In this document: positions 29,510 through 39,931 of the stretch, in pieces
How the letters are laid out: the number at the start of each line of letters is the position of its first letter
Numbering within the stretch: position 1 is the stretch's first letter
Source of the DNA: Haematospirillum sp. H1815
GTDB lineage: Bacteria > Pseudomonadota > Alphaproteobacteria > Rhodospirillales > Rhodospirillaceae
DNA: 64,000 nucleotides
Assembly (NCBI RefSeq): GCF_012102705.1
Contig: NZ_JAAVTA010000002.1
Location: forward strand, 124,001-188,000
Direction of reading: 5' to 3'
The notes under the pieces: model-generated
The model's database searches: none
What the model was told of the DNA's origin: nothing
Seen by the model: only the letters and a program-made list of their open reading frames with translations
Program-made: the position numbers and the translations under genes

Positions 29510-30325
29510 TTACTGGAGAACATCCTGCACGGCGACAACAAGGTCAAACTCCGCAGGATTCTGGATACCATCAGCATCCATCAAACGAACCGCAAAACGC
29601 AGAAGGGTCCGGCAGGCCAAGACATCAGCAGCAAGGGAACGCAGTGCGCTGTCGACAGCCTCACGCTCCGGGCGCAAGCGCCGGATCCATCCGGCAAGCA
29701 CGGAACAGCTGTTGCTGGACAGTTCTCCCCCGCCCACTTCTATCACGTTGGCTGCATAATCAAGCATAACACCGACCTCGGCATCGTCCATCAAGCCATC
29801 CGCATGGGCAAGGCCGGCCAAGACCGTCAGACCATCCCTCAGCACTTTTCCAGAGGGACCGAAGGCAATCGCGCCTAAAAAAGACAGCGTCGACGCATGT
29901 GGATCCTGCACCGAGGAGACCGGCACCGTTACATCCACCCCCAATTCCGTAAAGAGGAAAAGGGCAGGGTTATCGTGAATAACGCCGTCCATATCCACGA
30001 CACACCGTATACGGTCACACACAAACGTCCTGAGCGCCCGCCTTTCGTGACAGAAGGCTTTCCAGACAACACGCCCCCCGTCATACACCGAGACCCGGCG
30101 CAGCGTAATGCGACGGCTTGTCTCTTGCTCCTTGGCATCAACGTAATCAATTGCAACAGCAACGCCCACCAGCTCGATATGCCGAACGCCCTCTCCCAAT
30201 ACGCTGGACACCATGGCGGCATCATCGTGCACATCAACTGGACATTGGACCAGAAAGCCCGGAACAGACGGTGCATCATCCGCAGTGCGGCGCACATGGC
30301 AACGGACATCATCAAGGCTCTGCAT
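29510..30325 (-). CDS. WYL-domain protein with TerB-like C-terminal region
   Basis: A 271-residue soluble protein. Residues 57-120 match the WYL-type pattern: IDYVDAKEQETSRRITLRRV, then AFCHERRALRTFVCDRI and a VVDMDG turn. Residues 165-262 carry two helical acidic motifs, LAGLAHADGLMDDAE and FAVRLMDADGIQNPAE, typical of TerB-like domains. No N-terminal helix-turn-helix of the kind found in WYL transcription factors is visible, so it is probably not itself a classical DNA-binding regulator. The ATG at 30325 has GGGAGGAG 5 bp upstream; the frame is open further to 30508 but that would include the promoter. It is transcribed toward the RTX genes. Ligand and role are unknown. Confidence 0.72.
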   Translation of the reverse strand: MQSLDDVRCHVRRTADDAPSVPGFLVQCPVDVHDDAAMVSSVLGEGVRHIELVGVAVAIDYVDAKEQETSRRITLRRVSVYDGGRVVWKAFCHERRALRTFVCDRIRCVVDMDGVIHDNPALFLFTELGVDVTVPVSSVQDPHASTLSFLGAIAFGPSGKVLRDGLTVLAGLAHADGLMDDAEVGVMLDYAANVIEVGGGELSSNSCSVLAGWIRRLRPEREAVDSALRSLAADVLACRTLLRFAVRLMDADGIQNPAEFDLVVAVQDVLQ

Positions 30326-30356
30326 CTGCTCCTCCCACGATATAATGTCAACTGAT

Positions 30357-30385
30357 GTAATAAATCTCTTGATTGCATCAATCAA
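30357..30385 (-). promoter_or_regulatory. Promoter of the WYL/TerB-like gene
   Basis: Minus strand TTGATT (30385-30380), 17 bp, then TATTAC (30362-30357). Transcription would begin about 25 bp before the ATG at 30325, leaving room for the strong ribosome binding site. Confidence 0.55.
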
Positions 30386-30386
30386 G
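30368..30386. promoter_or_regulatory. Perfect palindrome over the -35 element (candidate operator)
   Basis: CTTGATTG-CAT-CAATCAAG is a perfect inverted repeat with 8-bp arms and a 3-bp centre, covering the -35 hexamer of the WYL/TerB-like gene promoter. Its position suits a repressor site, possibly autoregulatory. The half-site CAATCAAG also forms the core of the intergenic elements at 17409 and 25555. Confidence 0.5.
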
Positions 30387-30460
30387 GCAAACAATTCATG
30401 AGTGAAATCCAGTGCGCAGGCACTCTTCGTCAAACAAAACGGCAAGACCGGGAAACAAAC

Positions 30461-30494
30461 AAAAAAACCGACCTGAAAGGCCGGGTTTTTTTGT
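30461..30494 (-). terminator. Terminator of tRNA-Lys
   Basis: An A7-rich/T7-rich hairpin with GC core (CCGGCCT ... AGGTCGG on the minus strand, one bulge) begins 2 bp after the tRNA 3' end and has T-runs in both orientations, so it may work bidirectionally. Confidence 0.75.
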
Positions 30495-30496
30495 AT

Positions 30497-30572
<76 letters not shown>

Positions 30573-30628
30573 AATAGACTGTTTTTACGGAAGAACCGTG
30601 AAAACCTCCCCCTGTCGGAGAGGGGCGT

Positions 30629-30657
30629 TTTATAGCCCTCACCCTATGGGATGACAA
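30629..30657 (-). promoter_or_regulatory. Promoter of tRNA-Lys
   Basis: Minus strand TTGTCA (30657-30652), exactly 17 bp, then TATAAA (30634-30629), about 57 bp before the tRNA 5' end. Both hexamers are close to the sigma-70 consensus. The rest of 30573-30702 holds nothing else I can support. Confidence 0.65.
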
Positions 30658-30702
30658 GAGAAAAATACGTCCCTGCCATTCACGCGCTCTATCAGCCAGA
30701 CC

Positions 30703-31863
30703 CTACCCATCATCAAAGGCCCCGCCGCGACCAATGTGAACATCGCGGTGCACATGCACACTCATCAAAATACCAAATCCCAGCATCAGGGTAATCATGG
30801 CCGTACCGCCATAGGAAATGAGGGGCAAGGGCACACCGACCACCGGAATCAGCCCCATCACCATGGCAGTGTTGATGAAAATGTATAAGAAGAAGTTGCA
30901 CACAATGCCTATGGCCACCAGCCGCCCGAACTGGTGGCGGCAACGCAGGGCAATGGCATATCCATAGGCAATAACCAGAATATAAAGGCCCAGAAGCCCT
31001 ATACCGCCCAGCATGCCGAACTCTTCACCCAGCATGGTAAAGATGAAGTCTGTCTGATGCTCGGGCAAAAAGTTCAAATGGCTCTGGGTTCCCTGCATAT
31101 ACCCCTTTCCCAGCACCCCCCCGGAGCCCAAGGCTATCTTGGACTGGGTAATGTGATAACCCGCCCCGAGTGGATCACGCGAAGGATCCAGAAACGTCAG
31201 GACGCGGTTTTTCTGGTAATCGCGCAACATGCTCCAGGCAACAGGAATAAAGGCCACCCCTGATACACCGCCAACAATAAAGATCCAGATCCGTACCCCG
31301 GCCGCAAACAAAAGCGCAACCGCGCCCATCATCAGCAACAGGGCGGTCCCCAGATCGGGTTGCTTGAGAACCAGAACCACCGGCGCCGCAACGATCAGCA
31401 CCGGGGGCACAAGAAAGGTCAGGCTGCGCACCTCATCGTGATCAGCGCCATGGAAATACCGGGCCAGACACAGAATAACCGCAATCTTCATAATTTCCGA
31501 AGGCTGGATCTGGAAGACCCCCAGATCAATCCAGCGCTGTGCCCCCATACCGATCTCGCCGCGCACCTCCACCCCGACCAGCAGGATCAGACCAACAGCA
31601 TACGCTACATAGGCATAACGCATGAACTGGCGAATATCGATCACCGCGCAAGCCAGAAGGAACAACAACCCAACTCCGAAGCGGACAATCTGCCGATCCG
31701 CCCAAGGCGACCAATCGCCCCCCGCAGCTGAATACAGCATCATGAAACCAACAGAAGCCAGCAGGACAAGCAGCAGGATCAGGGACCAGCTGACATGCCA
31801 CAGCTTTTCGCCTACAGGCATGTCGCCACGCCGGCGGCGCGTACCGGAAAGACCAAGGGACAT
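30703..31863 (-). CDS. rodA: Rod shape-determining peptidoglycan glycosyltransferase RodA
   Basis: RodA is the SEDS-family glycan polymerase of lateral wall synthesis, working with PBP2. The 386-residue protein has about ten membrane segments, the motif WIDLGVFQIQPSEIMKIA (residues 112-129), VLKQPDLGTALL, the periplasmic loop with YHITQSKIALGSGG and the C-terminal signature GVPLPLISYGGTAM. Its ATG overlaps the mrdA stop as ATGA. It is the last gene of the mreBCD-mrdA-rodA operon. A region near IDLG-x-F-x-x-QPSE carries the conserved Glu; the catalytic Asp region lies in the GLxLPFxSYGG-like part. Confidence 0.96.
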   Translation of the reverse strand: MSLGLSGTRRRRGDMPVGEKLWHVSWSLILLLVLLASVGFMMLYSAAGGDWSPWADRQIVRFGVGLLFLLACAVIDIRQFMRYAYVAYAVGLILLVGVEVRGEIGMGAQRWIDLGVFQIQPSEIMKIAVILCLARYFHGADHDEVRSLTFLVPPVLIVAAPVVLVLKQPDLGTALLLMMGAVALLFAAGVRIWIFIVGGVSGVAFIPVAWSMLRDYQKNRVLTFLDPSRDPLGAGYHITQSKIALGSGGVLGKGYMQGTQSHLNFLPEHQTDFIFTMLGEEFGMLGGIGLLGLYILVIAYGYAIALRCRHQFGRLVAIGIVCNFFLYIFINTAMVMGLIPVVGVPLPLISYGGTAMITLMLGFGILMSVHVHRDVHIGRGGAFDDG

Positions 31864-33839
31864 CAGCCGCCCCTCCCGTTCTGGGTTTCAACATCAAGCG
31901 AGGGCATCTCGTCCGGTTCAACCGGGAACGATTCCTCGGGAACCGATGTGGCCTGTGCGGTTACGGGCTGTGCGGAACGCGCCGGATCCAGGCGCAGGGT
32001 TTCCGCCATGACCGAACGGGCAATCGGAGCCGCCGTGGCAGCCCCCCCACCGCCATGTTCAATAACAACGGCCACAGCATAACGGGGCGTGGACACCGGT
32101 GCATAACAGACAAACAGCGCGTGATCGCGGCGTTCCCATGGCAGATGCTCATTCTTGATCACACCGGTTTCCCGCTCTGCCCGCGAAATGCGCCGCACCT
32201 GGGCTGTCCCCGTCTTGCCTGCCATTTCCCCAAGATCCGATGGCAGCCTGGCCCGGCGTGCGGTTCCCCCATCAGCATTCACAGCCTCCCACATCGCCCT
32301 CTGAACCAACTGCATATGGGCCGCCGGAATACCCATATCCGGCCCCGGCGTCGGCACACGCGGCACCAAACTGCCCTGACTGTTCACCGTGACCCGCGAC
32401 AGGGTTGGATGAACAGCCAATCCCCCGTTGGCAATACGGGCCGTCATCATCGCAAGCTGGAGAGGTGTTGCGGTTATATACCCTTGGCCGATGGCAGCCA
32501 CCACACTCTCGCCCGGATGCCAGACATCCCCCATAACGGCCTGTTTCCAGCCACGGTCCGGTATCAGACCGGGTTTCTCCCCCGGCAGGTCAATACCGGT
32601 CAGGGTTCCAAGACCAAAGCGACGGGCCATGTCGGCAATACGGTCGATCCCCAGACGACGCCCCACTTCATAGAAATACACGTCACAGGAATGACGAACA
32701 GACCCGACCATATCAACATGGCCATGCCCCTGCTTGCGCCAACAATGAAACTTGGCCGTACCCAAGGTAAAGCTTCCCGGACAGTACACCGTCTGCTCAG
32801 GGCGAATGACACCGGCTTCCAGGGCTGCCAGCAAGACAACCATCTTGAAGACGGACCCCGGAGCATACTGACCGGCAATGGGCTTGTTTGCCAAAGGCCC
32901 CTTGGGATTACCGGTCAAGGCTTTCCATTCTTCAGCCGTAAGTCCCCGGCTGAACGCATTGGGGTCATAGCCTGGCTGTGATGCCAAGGCCAGAAGCTCT
33001 CCGGTCATGACATCCATCACAACGACCGTTCCGCTTTCATCCCCGATCGCCTTGCAGGCAAAATCCTGAATCCTGGAGTCGATGCTCAGGGCCAGTTCTG
33101 ACCCGGTCTGGCCATCAACCCGCGCCAGTTCACGGATAACACGGCCAACCGCGTTTACCTCCACCTGCAAGGTACCGCCTGTTCCGCGCAGGGCACGATC
33201 AAACTGGCGTTCGAGTCCGGCCTTTCCAATCCGGAAGCCGGGCAGATCAAGCAAAGGATCCTCGGAGCCGACAAGATCCTCTTCCGAGACAGCCGCAACA
33301 TAGCCCAGGACATGCGAGGCCTCGGCACCAAAAGGGTAGTAACGCGCCAAACCTTCGTCAATGAAAACGCCGGGCAAGTCCGGCGCATTGACCTGGATCC
33401 GGGCCATTTCCTCCCAAGTCAGGTTTTCACGAACCGGCACCGGCACAAACCGGCGCTTGCGGCGTACTTCGCGCAGAACCCTTGTCTTGTCACCCTCACC
33501 CAATGGAACAATCCGACCGAAACGTTCCAGGGTTCCGGCCAGGTCCGGTGTTTGTTCAGAAATGATCAGGGCGCGGAAGTTCTGCTGGTTCACGGCCATG
33601 GGCACGCCGAACCGATCAACAATCTGGCCACGGGGAGGAGGAAGCAAACGCAGGTTGATGCGGTTTTCTTCGGCCAGGGTGGCATATTTCTCGGCCTCGA
33701 CCACCTGAAGAAAATACATCCGCCCGACCAGGGTTGCCAGAAGAGCGGCCTTGCCAGCCCCCAGAACAGCAATCCGGCGCGTAAACAGCCGGGTCAGATC
33801 CTGTTCCCTGCGCGCTCCGCCCAGTGTACTTACAGCCAC
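31863..33839 (-). CDS. mrdA: Penicillin-binding protein 2 (peptidoglycan DD-transpeptidase)
   Basis: PBP2 is the class B transpeptidase of cell elongation. The 658-residue protein has one N-terminal membrane anchor (about residues 22-45), a pedestal domain with LPPPRGQIVDRFGVPMA, and the transpeptidase domain with Ser329 in GSVFKMV (S-x-x-K), SCD as the S-x-N equivalent and GKTGTAQV as the KTG motif. The start is a GTG at 33839, overlapping the mreD stop region with GAGGT upstream. A Pro/Glu-rich tail of about 40 residues follows the domain. It is transcribed between mreD and rodA. Confidence 0.96.
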   Translation of the reverse strand: MAVSTLGGARREQDLTRLFTRRIAVLGAGKAALLATLVGRMYFLQVVEAEKYATLAEENRINLRLLPPPRGQIVDRFGVPMAVNQQNFRALIISEQTPDLAGTLERFGRIVPLGEGDKTRVLREVRRKRRFVPVPVRENLTWEEMARIQVNAPDLPGVFIDEGLARYYPFGAEASHVLGYVAAVSEEDLVGSEDPLLDLPGFRIGKAGLERQFDRALRGTGGTLQVEVNAVGRVIRELARVDGQTGSELALSIDSRIQDFACKAIGDESGTVVVMDVMTGELLALASQPGYDPNAFSRGLTAEEWKALTGNPKGPLANKPIAGQYAPGSVFKMVVLLAALEAGVIRPEQTVYCPGSFTLGTAKFHCWRKQGHGHVDMVGSVRHSCDVYFYEVGRRLGIDRIADMARRFGLGTLTGIDLPGEKPGLIPDRGWKQAVMGDVWHPGESVVAAIGQGYITATPLQLAMMTARIANGGLAVHPTLSRVTVNSQGSLVPRVPTPGPDMGIPAAHMQLVQRAMWEAVNADGGTARRARLPSDLGEMAGKTGTAQVRRISRAERETGVIKNEHLPWERRDHALFVCYAPVSTPRYAVAVVIEHGGGGAATAAPIARSVMAETLRLDPARSAQPVTAQATSVPEESFPVEPDEMPSLDVETQNGRGG

Positions 33840-34355
33840 TCAGACCTCCCGCAGAAAAGCCATCTGCAGTCGCCCGAAAATCCATGCGACCAGAGGATAA
33901 AAGGTGACGGTCATGAAGAACGTTGCCAGCGCCAGAGGCGGATCAGACACCATACCTTGGGCAAGACCGGAAAGGGCCCACCGCACAACCGTGGCAAAAG
34001 CCGCAACCACCAGAAAAGCCCACCACGTTACGATAAAAGACCGATTGCGGAAGAAGCGTTCCTGGGTCAGCACGATCATCAGCGACAGCATCAGGGTCAG
34101 CGAACCAACCCCCAGAGGCGTTGCGCCCAGAATATCCTCCAGAAGGCCAACAAAGAAAGCCGTGCCGTATCCGGTGATATCCGACCTCTGGACACCCCAG
34201 TAATAAATACCGACCAAGGTCAACATCGGCGATATACTGGCAAAACCCGGCACATGCGTGGGCGTGGCCTCAACCAGCATCAGGGCAAGACACAGAAAAA
34301 ACGGCAACTGGTGCCGGGCAAATATATCCAGCCTTTGCAACAGGGATGGCTGCAT
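33840..34355 (-). CDS. mreD: Rod shape-determining protein MreD
   Basis: MreD is a small membrane protein of the elongasome, linking MreC and MreB with PBP2/RodA. The 171-residue sequence has five or six hydrophobic segments and the characteristic FFVGLLEDILGATPLGVGSL stretch near the middle. It starts 18 bp after the mreC stop and ends against the mrdA start, so all are translated from one message. Confidence 0.9.
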   Translation of the reverse strand: MQPSLLQRLDIFARHQLPFFLCLALMLVEATPTHVPGFASISPMLTLVGIYYWGVQRSDITGYGTAFFVGLLEDILGATPLGVGSLTLMLSLMIVLTQERFFRNRSFIVTWWAFLVVAAFATVVRWALSGLAQGMVSDPPLALATFFMTVTFYPLVAWIFGRLQMAFLREV

Positions 34356-34373
34356 GTCGCTCCTCCGCGCCCC

Positions 34374-35276
34374 TCAGCGGTTCTTTTCTGTCCGGGATTG
34401 CCCTGCCGCACCATCAATGGACGGCGATGCAAGGTCACTGATGACATCGGATACACCATAGTCAACCACCCGGACATATTCCAGACGGTCACGCTGGTAA
34501 TAAGGCTTGATGCGGATCTCGCCATCGTTGACAGATGCCACAACACCCACCGGCAAACCCGGCGGAAAAACACCGGCCACGCCTGATGTGGCCACACGAT
34601 CACCAGGCACCACCGCCATCTGCCCGCGGGAAAACATCAACCGCGGCCGGTCGGTATTATCGCCAGCCAGTATGGCGCGCTGCCGGGCATTGCCGATCGC
34701 AACGGGAATCCGGCTGTTGATATCAGTCAGAAGCAAAACGCGCGAAGCACGCCGCCCTGTTTCGATCACACGACCGACCAATCCCTCACCGGAAACAACG
34801 GCATGACCCTTTGACACGAGCTCACGGGCACCGGCCGTCACCAGGACAGAATGCGCAAAAGCACCGCCGGTATCAGCCACAACGCGCGCGGATACAAATG
34901 TTGCCTGGGGACCAGGAACAAAATGCATCAGCTGGCGCAGGGATTCGTTCTCTGTCTCCAACACCCGGGCTGCTGTCTGCCAGCGCAACAACCGCGCATT
35001 CTCGTCGCGCAAGCGGGCGTTTTCTTCCCGAATGGCCGCCAACTCGCGGATATTGGCAGTCACGGCCGTGATAAAAGACGCAGGCTGGGACATCACGTCC
35101 ATAACCGGAACCAAGGCATCGGCTACCCAGATCCTGACACTGCGGACAGCAACCGTATCCGCCTTGCCAACAAGCATCAGGGCAAACGACAGGATCACCA
35201 GAACGACAAAGGCAAAACGCCCGAACAAGGTGCGCAAATGGCTCAGCCGTGTTGACGTCGGCGCAGATTGCTTCAC
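34374..35276 (-). CDS. mreC: Rod shape-determining protein MreC
   Basis: MreC is a bitopic periplasmic scaffold that activates PBP2. The 300-residue protein has one membrane helix (about residues 22-37), a heptad-like coiled coil (about 75-115: IREENARLRDENARLL) and the beta-barrel domain with GEGLVGRV, RVLLLTDINSRIPV and DRVATSGVAGVFPPGLPVG. It lies 79 bp downstream of mreB. The C-terminus (after residue 275) is polar and of low complexity. Confidence 0.95.
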   Translation of the reverse strand: MKQSAPTSTRLSHLRTLFGRFAFVVLVILSFALMLVGKADTVAVRSVRIWVADALVPVMDVMSQPASFITAVTANIRELAAIREENARLRDENARLLRWQTAARVLETENESLRQLMHFVPGPQATFVSARVVADTGGAFAHSVLVTAGARELVSKGHAVVSGEGLVGRVIETGRRASRVLLLTDINSRIPVAIGNARQRAILAGDNTDRPRLMFSRGQMAVVPGDRVATSGVAGVFPPGLPVGVVASVNDGEIRIKPYYQRDRLEYVRVVDYGVSDVISDLASPSIDGAAGQSRTEKNR

Positions 35277-35355
35277 GTTCGGTCAGCCCCTGTTTGTGTT
35301 GCCGGCAGACTGTGGAAGTATAGCACAGCTTCCCGGAATAGCACGACCAGAGCGC

Positions 35356-36816
<1,461 letters not shown>

Positions 36817-37539
36817 ATGACTGTCTTGTCTATCACACTTGCCCTGCGTCATACCCTCCAGGCGACAGCCCACGTTCCAAACCTTCTGGCGCACCTGATG
36901 CTGCCGGCGCTGGCTGTCGCAATCCTGTCCGCTGGAATGCGGTTCAGTTTCGAACAGGAACACCCGGCGCTTGTAATCCCAAGCCTCCTGGAACTGTGGC
37001 TGGGGATCACACTCAGCGCCAACATGGCTCGCCTGGCTGTCCTAGGGCCCGATGACCTGACAAATCCCGGTCGTGCGGCTTGGCATCTGGGCAGACGGGA
37101 ACTGGTGGTTCTGGTGATGAACATGTTGGTTGCCGCTCCCTTCTTCGTCAGCCTGGCTGTATTTGGAGCCATAGGAGCAGGGTCAACCAATGCAGGCCCC
37201 GCGATGGGCGTGCTCTTCGCCTTGGCTGTCGCTGGCGGTGCATGGGTTGCCCTGCGTCTCAGCCTGGCACCGGTTGCGGCTGCGCTGGATCTTCCGGCCC
37301 CGGCCAAAGTCAGCTGGCGCACATCGGATGGCATAGTCCTGAAGCTGTTTCTGCTGGGACTGGCCTGTACGCCCGTACATCTGCCATGGTTTCTTCTTCA
37401 GGTCACGGCACCGGACTCAGTCCTGGCTGGAATGCTGGCCGGTATCCTGCAGGTCATAGCCATGACATTCAGCTGGTTGGCCTTGGGGTTTGCCTTCCGG
37501 CAGGCCCGGGAAATGCAGACAGATCCCACCACATCCTAG
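36817..37539 (+). CDS. Hypothetical membrane protein, paralogue 1
   Basis: A 240-residue protein with five or six hydrophobic segments. It shares with the next gene the layout of an N-terminal short helix, a first span, and the motif GPDDLTNPGRAAWHLG after the second span, here at about residues 76-91. The C-terminus ends in AFRQAREMQTDPTTS, again parallel to the neighbour (AFRQVRDRDAQATS). No family name is recognised. The pair probably arose by tandem duplication and may interact or form a heteromer. The start lacks a strong ribosome binding site. Confidence 0.65.
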   Translation: MTVLSITLALRHTLQATAHVPNLLAHLMLPALAVAILSAGMRFSFEQEHPALVIPSLLELWLGITLSANMARLAVLGPDDLTNPGRAAWHLGRRELVVLVMNMLVAAPFFVSLAVFGAIGAGSTNAGPAMGVLFALAVAGGAWVALRLSLAPVAAALDLPAPAKVSWRTSDGIVLKLFLLGLACTPVHLPWFLLQVTAPDSVLAGMLAGILQVIAMTFSWLALGFAFRQAREMQTDPTTS

Positions 37540-37633
37540 ACCCGGAGCATCGGCATTACCTTCGCAGCATTGTGGTTGATGCCATCTGCAAATGAATCTT
37601 CTTTTGATCGCTTTTGCTGCTTGAAAAGAATGA

Positions 37634-37661
37634 CATTCAGGCCTAGAAACAACCCTGAATG
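37634..37661. promoter_or_regulatory. Inverted repeat between the two membrane-protein paralogues
   Basis: CATTCAGG and CCTGAATG are perfect 8-bp arms around a 12-bp spacer. There is no following T-run, so an operator or RNA hairpin in the leader of the second paralogue is more likely than a terminator. Nothing else is evident in 37540-37756. Confidence 0.35.
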
Positions 37662-37756
37662 AGAGGTATGGGGACTTTTCACTCTTCCATTGCCTGCAAC
37701 ACCTTGGCTGTAGCCTGATACAAGGCTGCGGCACCGTTGTCGTGAAGGATTGCATC

Positions 37757-38614
37757 ATGCCGACACTGTCCGTATTCCGTGCGTTCTGCCAAGCCTTTCA
37801 CACTATCAAAGACAACCCGGTTCTTGTGCTGCGCCTGATGATTCCGGTTGTTGTTGTGCAAACTATGTCTTTTATGCTCGGCATAGAGCCCTTGACATGG
37901 CTCGACGTCACCATAACCGCAACGGTAATGTGGCTTGCCGGGACGTTGAGCGTCAACATCATAACCCTAGCTGTCGCCGGCCCTGATGCCCTGCCCAATC
38001 CGGAACGGGCAGCATGGATTCCGGGCGTACTGGCACTCAAGGTCCTGGTTACACAGATTGCCCTGCTTCTGTTTACCTGGCTTGCTGTTGAAGGAATACT
38101 GATCGGCATATCCACGCTCGCATCACCTTTTATTATTTCACATTTCCTGGCTCCTGACTGGCCATGGATTATAGGCGGCACAGCCATTGGCATATTCATG
38201 GGGGGCTCCGCTATTTTTGTGGGCTTTCTCATGTTCCGGGCACGCCTGCGGCTGATCTTTGCGCCTGTCACCATGGCGTTGAGGCTTTCCGCGCCTCTGG
38301 ATACAAGCCGCCATGCAGCACATGGTATTATCGGAAAGCTGTTCCTTTTGCTGTGCCTGGCCGGTGCGCTTCTGTACTTGCCCATCGTGCTTATTGTGCG
38401 ACTGTATATCACAGATGCACTGGAATTACCGGCCTCATGGTCAGCCGCTTATCTTGTCCATCAGACAACCGAGTTCATTCAAACCCTTAATGTCAGTATG
38501 CTTCACGTCTATAATCTACAGTTAGTGATGCTTGTGATGTGGATTTTTACATCTGCGGCAATGGCCTGTGCCTTCCGGCAGGTCCGGGACCGGGATGCAC
38601 AGGCGACATCCTGA
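37757..38614 (+). CDS. Hypothetical membrane protein, paralogue 2
   Basis: A 285-residue integral membrane protein with about six spans, homologous to the preceding product: both share GPD-x-L-x-NP-x-RAAW (here GPDALPNPERAAW) and the C-terminal AFRQ-x-R. It has larger hydrophilic loops and a central span pair FIISHFLAPDWPWIIGGTAI. AAGGA lies 8 bp before the ATG at 37757; a GTG five codons earlier is in frame. It is followed after 63 bp by an MFS transporter on the same strand. Function unknown. Confidence 0.65.
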   Translation: MPTLSVFRAFCQAFHTIKDNPVLVLRLMIPVVVVQTMSFMLGIEPLTWLDVTITATVMWLAGTLSVNIITLAVAGPDALPNPERAAWIPGVLALKVLVTQIALLLFTWLAVEGILIGISTLASPFIISHFLAPDWPWIIGGTAIGIFMGGSAIFVGFLMFRARLRLIFAPVTMALRLSAPLDTSRHAAHGIIGKLFLLLCLAGALLYLPIVLIVRLYITDALELPASWSAAYLVHQTTEFIQTLNVSMLHVYNLQLVMLVMWIFTSAAMACAFRQVRDRDAQATS

Positions 38615-38677
38615 CAGCATGGCGTGTGCCTCGGGCATGCGCCTGGGACCTTAAATACCATCACAAGGGGGCCTGTT

Positions 38678-39919
38678 TTGGGGCACAAGACCATACTCAG
38701 CCTGGCGGGAATTTATCTCGTTATTTTCATCGACAGCCTGGGGGCCAGCCTGATCATCCCGATGCTGACACCCATAGCCCACGACCCGGATATCGGGTTG
38801 ATGGCCTCCGGGACAGAACAGTACCGCAATATCATGTACGGCGTGGCTCTGGGGGCCTTTTCCTTGGCCATGTTTTTTGGCTCCCCCTTGCTTGGTTCGC
38901 TGTCAGACAGCCTGGGGCGCAAAAAGACCCTGCTGATCTGCCTTGCCGGGCTGGCTGCCAGCTATAGCTTGATGACCTTTGCCATCATGCTGAAAAGCGT
39001 GTGGTTGTTCATTGGTGGGCGGCTGGTCGGTGGGTTTTTCTCCGGCAGCCTGCCGGTTGCCCAGGCCGCCATTATTGATGTCACTGAACCGGATCACCGC
39101 GCCCGCTTTATTGGCTACATCATGTTTGCAGTCTCCCTGGGGTATGTGATCGGCCCGCTGGTCGGCGGCTGGCTGAGCAATCCGGATATTGCAGACGGGT
39201 TCAGCCTGACAACACCGTTTGTGTTTGTTGCCATCCTGTCCGTGATCAACCTGCTGGCCCTGATGCTGGCCTTCAAGGACAGAGGCGGCACAAGACCCGA
39301 CCGCGTACCGTACCAAAACCCGGTTCGTACCCTTGCCGACGCCTTCCGTTCCGACAGCGCCCGCACCTGCTGTATCCTGCTGCTGTTCATGCTGGTGGGG
39401 TGGAACACCTTTTTCCAGTTCATCGGCCTGTTTGTCACCCTGGAGCGGAACTTTGACCCACAGACGGTCAGCCATCTGGTTGCCTGGGCCGGTTTCGGCC
39501 TGGCCGTGTCCTTTCTGGTTCTGGTGGGCCTGGCCCTGAAATACATGAAGCCTGCAAACATGGTCTCACTGGCCCTGTTCCTCATGGCCCTGTGTATCGG
39601 GGGAGCTCTGTTTGTCTCCCACCCCTATGCACAGTATGCTCTGGCCATCATCGGGGCCTGTGGCTTCGGCCTGTCCTACAGCGGGCTGATGGCACGCCTG
39701 TCCGCCAGTGTCGATGCAGACCGGCAAGGCTCCATCATGGGGTTGGCTGCGGCGATTGCGGCCTTCAGTGCCGGCTTCTCGGCGTTCTCTTTCGGGGCCA
39801 TGGCCAATATCAGCCCCGGCGCCCCCCTTGCAGCGGCACTGGCTTGCGTTGTACTGGCCCTGTTGCTGAGCTGCCGGCCATCGCTGGACCCTGCGGCAAC
39901 CCTCCAGAGCCAACCGTAA
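38678..39919 (+). CDS. Major facilitator superfamily transporter (TetA/drug-resistance-like)
   Basis: About 413 residues with 12 predicted membrane segments. Motif A of the MFS is clear between spans 2 and 3, GSLSDSLGRKKTLLICLAGL, and span 1 has IYLVIFIDSLGASLIIPML, typical of the DHA1/Tet branch; GYVIGPLVGGWLSNPD matches motif C of antiporters. It probably exports a small molecule by proton antiport; the substrate cannot be told. A TTG start at 38678 with AAGGGGG 6 bp upstream is preferred; a GTG at 38624 would add 18 residues of non-membrane sequence. Confidence 0.82.
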   Translation: MGHKTILSLAGIYLVIFIDSLGASLIIPMLTPIAHDPDIGLMASGTEQYRNIMYGVALGAFSLAMFFGSPLLGSLSDSLGRKKTLLICLAGLAASYSLMTFAIMLKSVWLFIGGRLVGGFFSGSLPVAQAAIIDVTEPDHRARFIGYIMFAVSLGYVIGPLVGGWLSNPDIADGFSLTTPFVFVAILSVINLLALMLAFKDRGGTRPDRVPYQNPVRTLADAFRSDSARTCCILLLFMLVGWNTFFQFIGLFVTLERNFDPQTVSHLVAWAGFGLAVSFLVLVGLALKYMKPANMVSLALFLMALCIGGALFVSHPYAQYALAIIGACGFGLSYSGLMARLSASVDADRQGSIMGLAAAIAAFSAGFSAFSFGAMANISPGAPLAAALACVVLALLLSCRPSLDPAATLQSQP

Positions 39920-39931
39920 GTCCGCCCCGGG

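Noticed and set aside
33312-34586. Plus-strand open frame of 424 codons opposite mrdA and mreD
   Set aside because: Antisense to well-conserved genes; composition is His/Gln/Arg-rich nonsense typical of shadow frames in GC-rich DNA.
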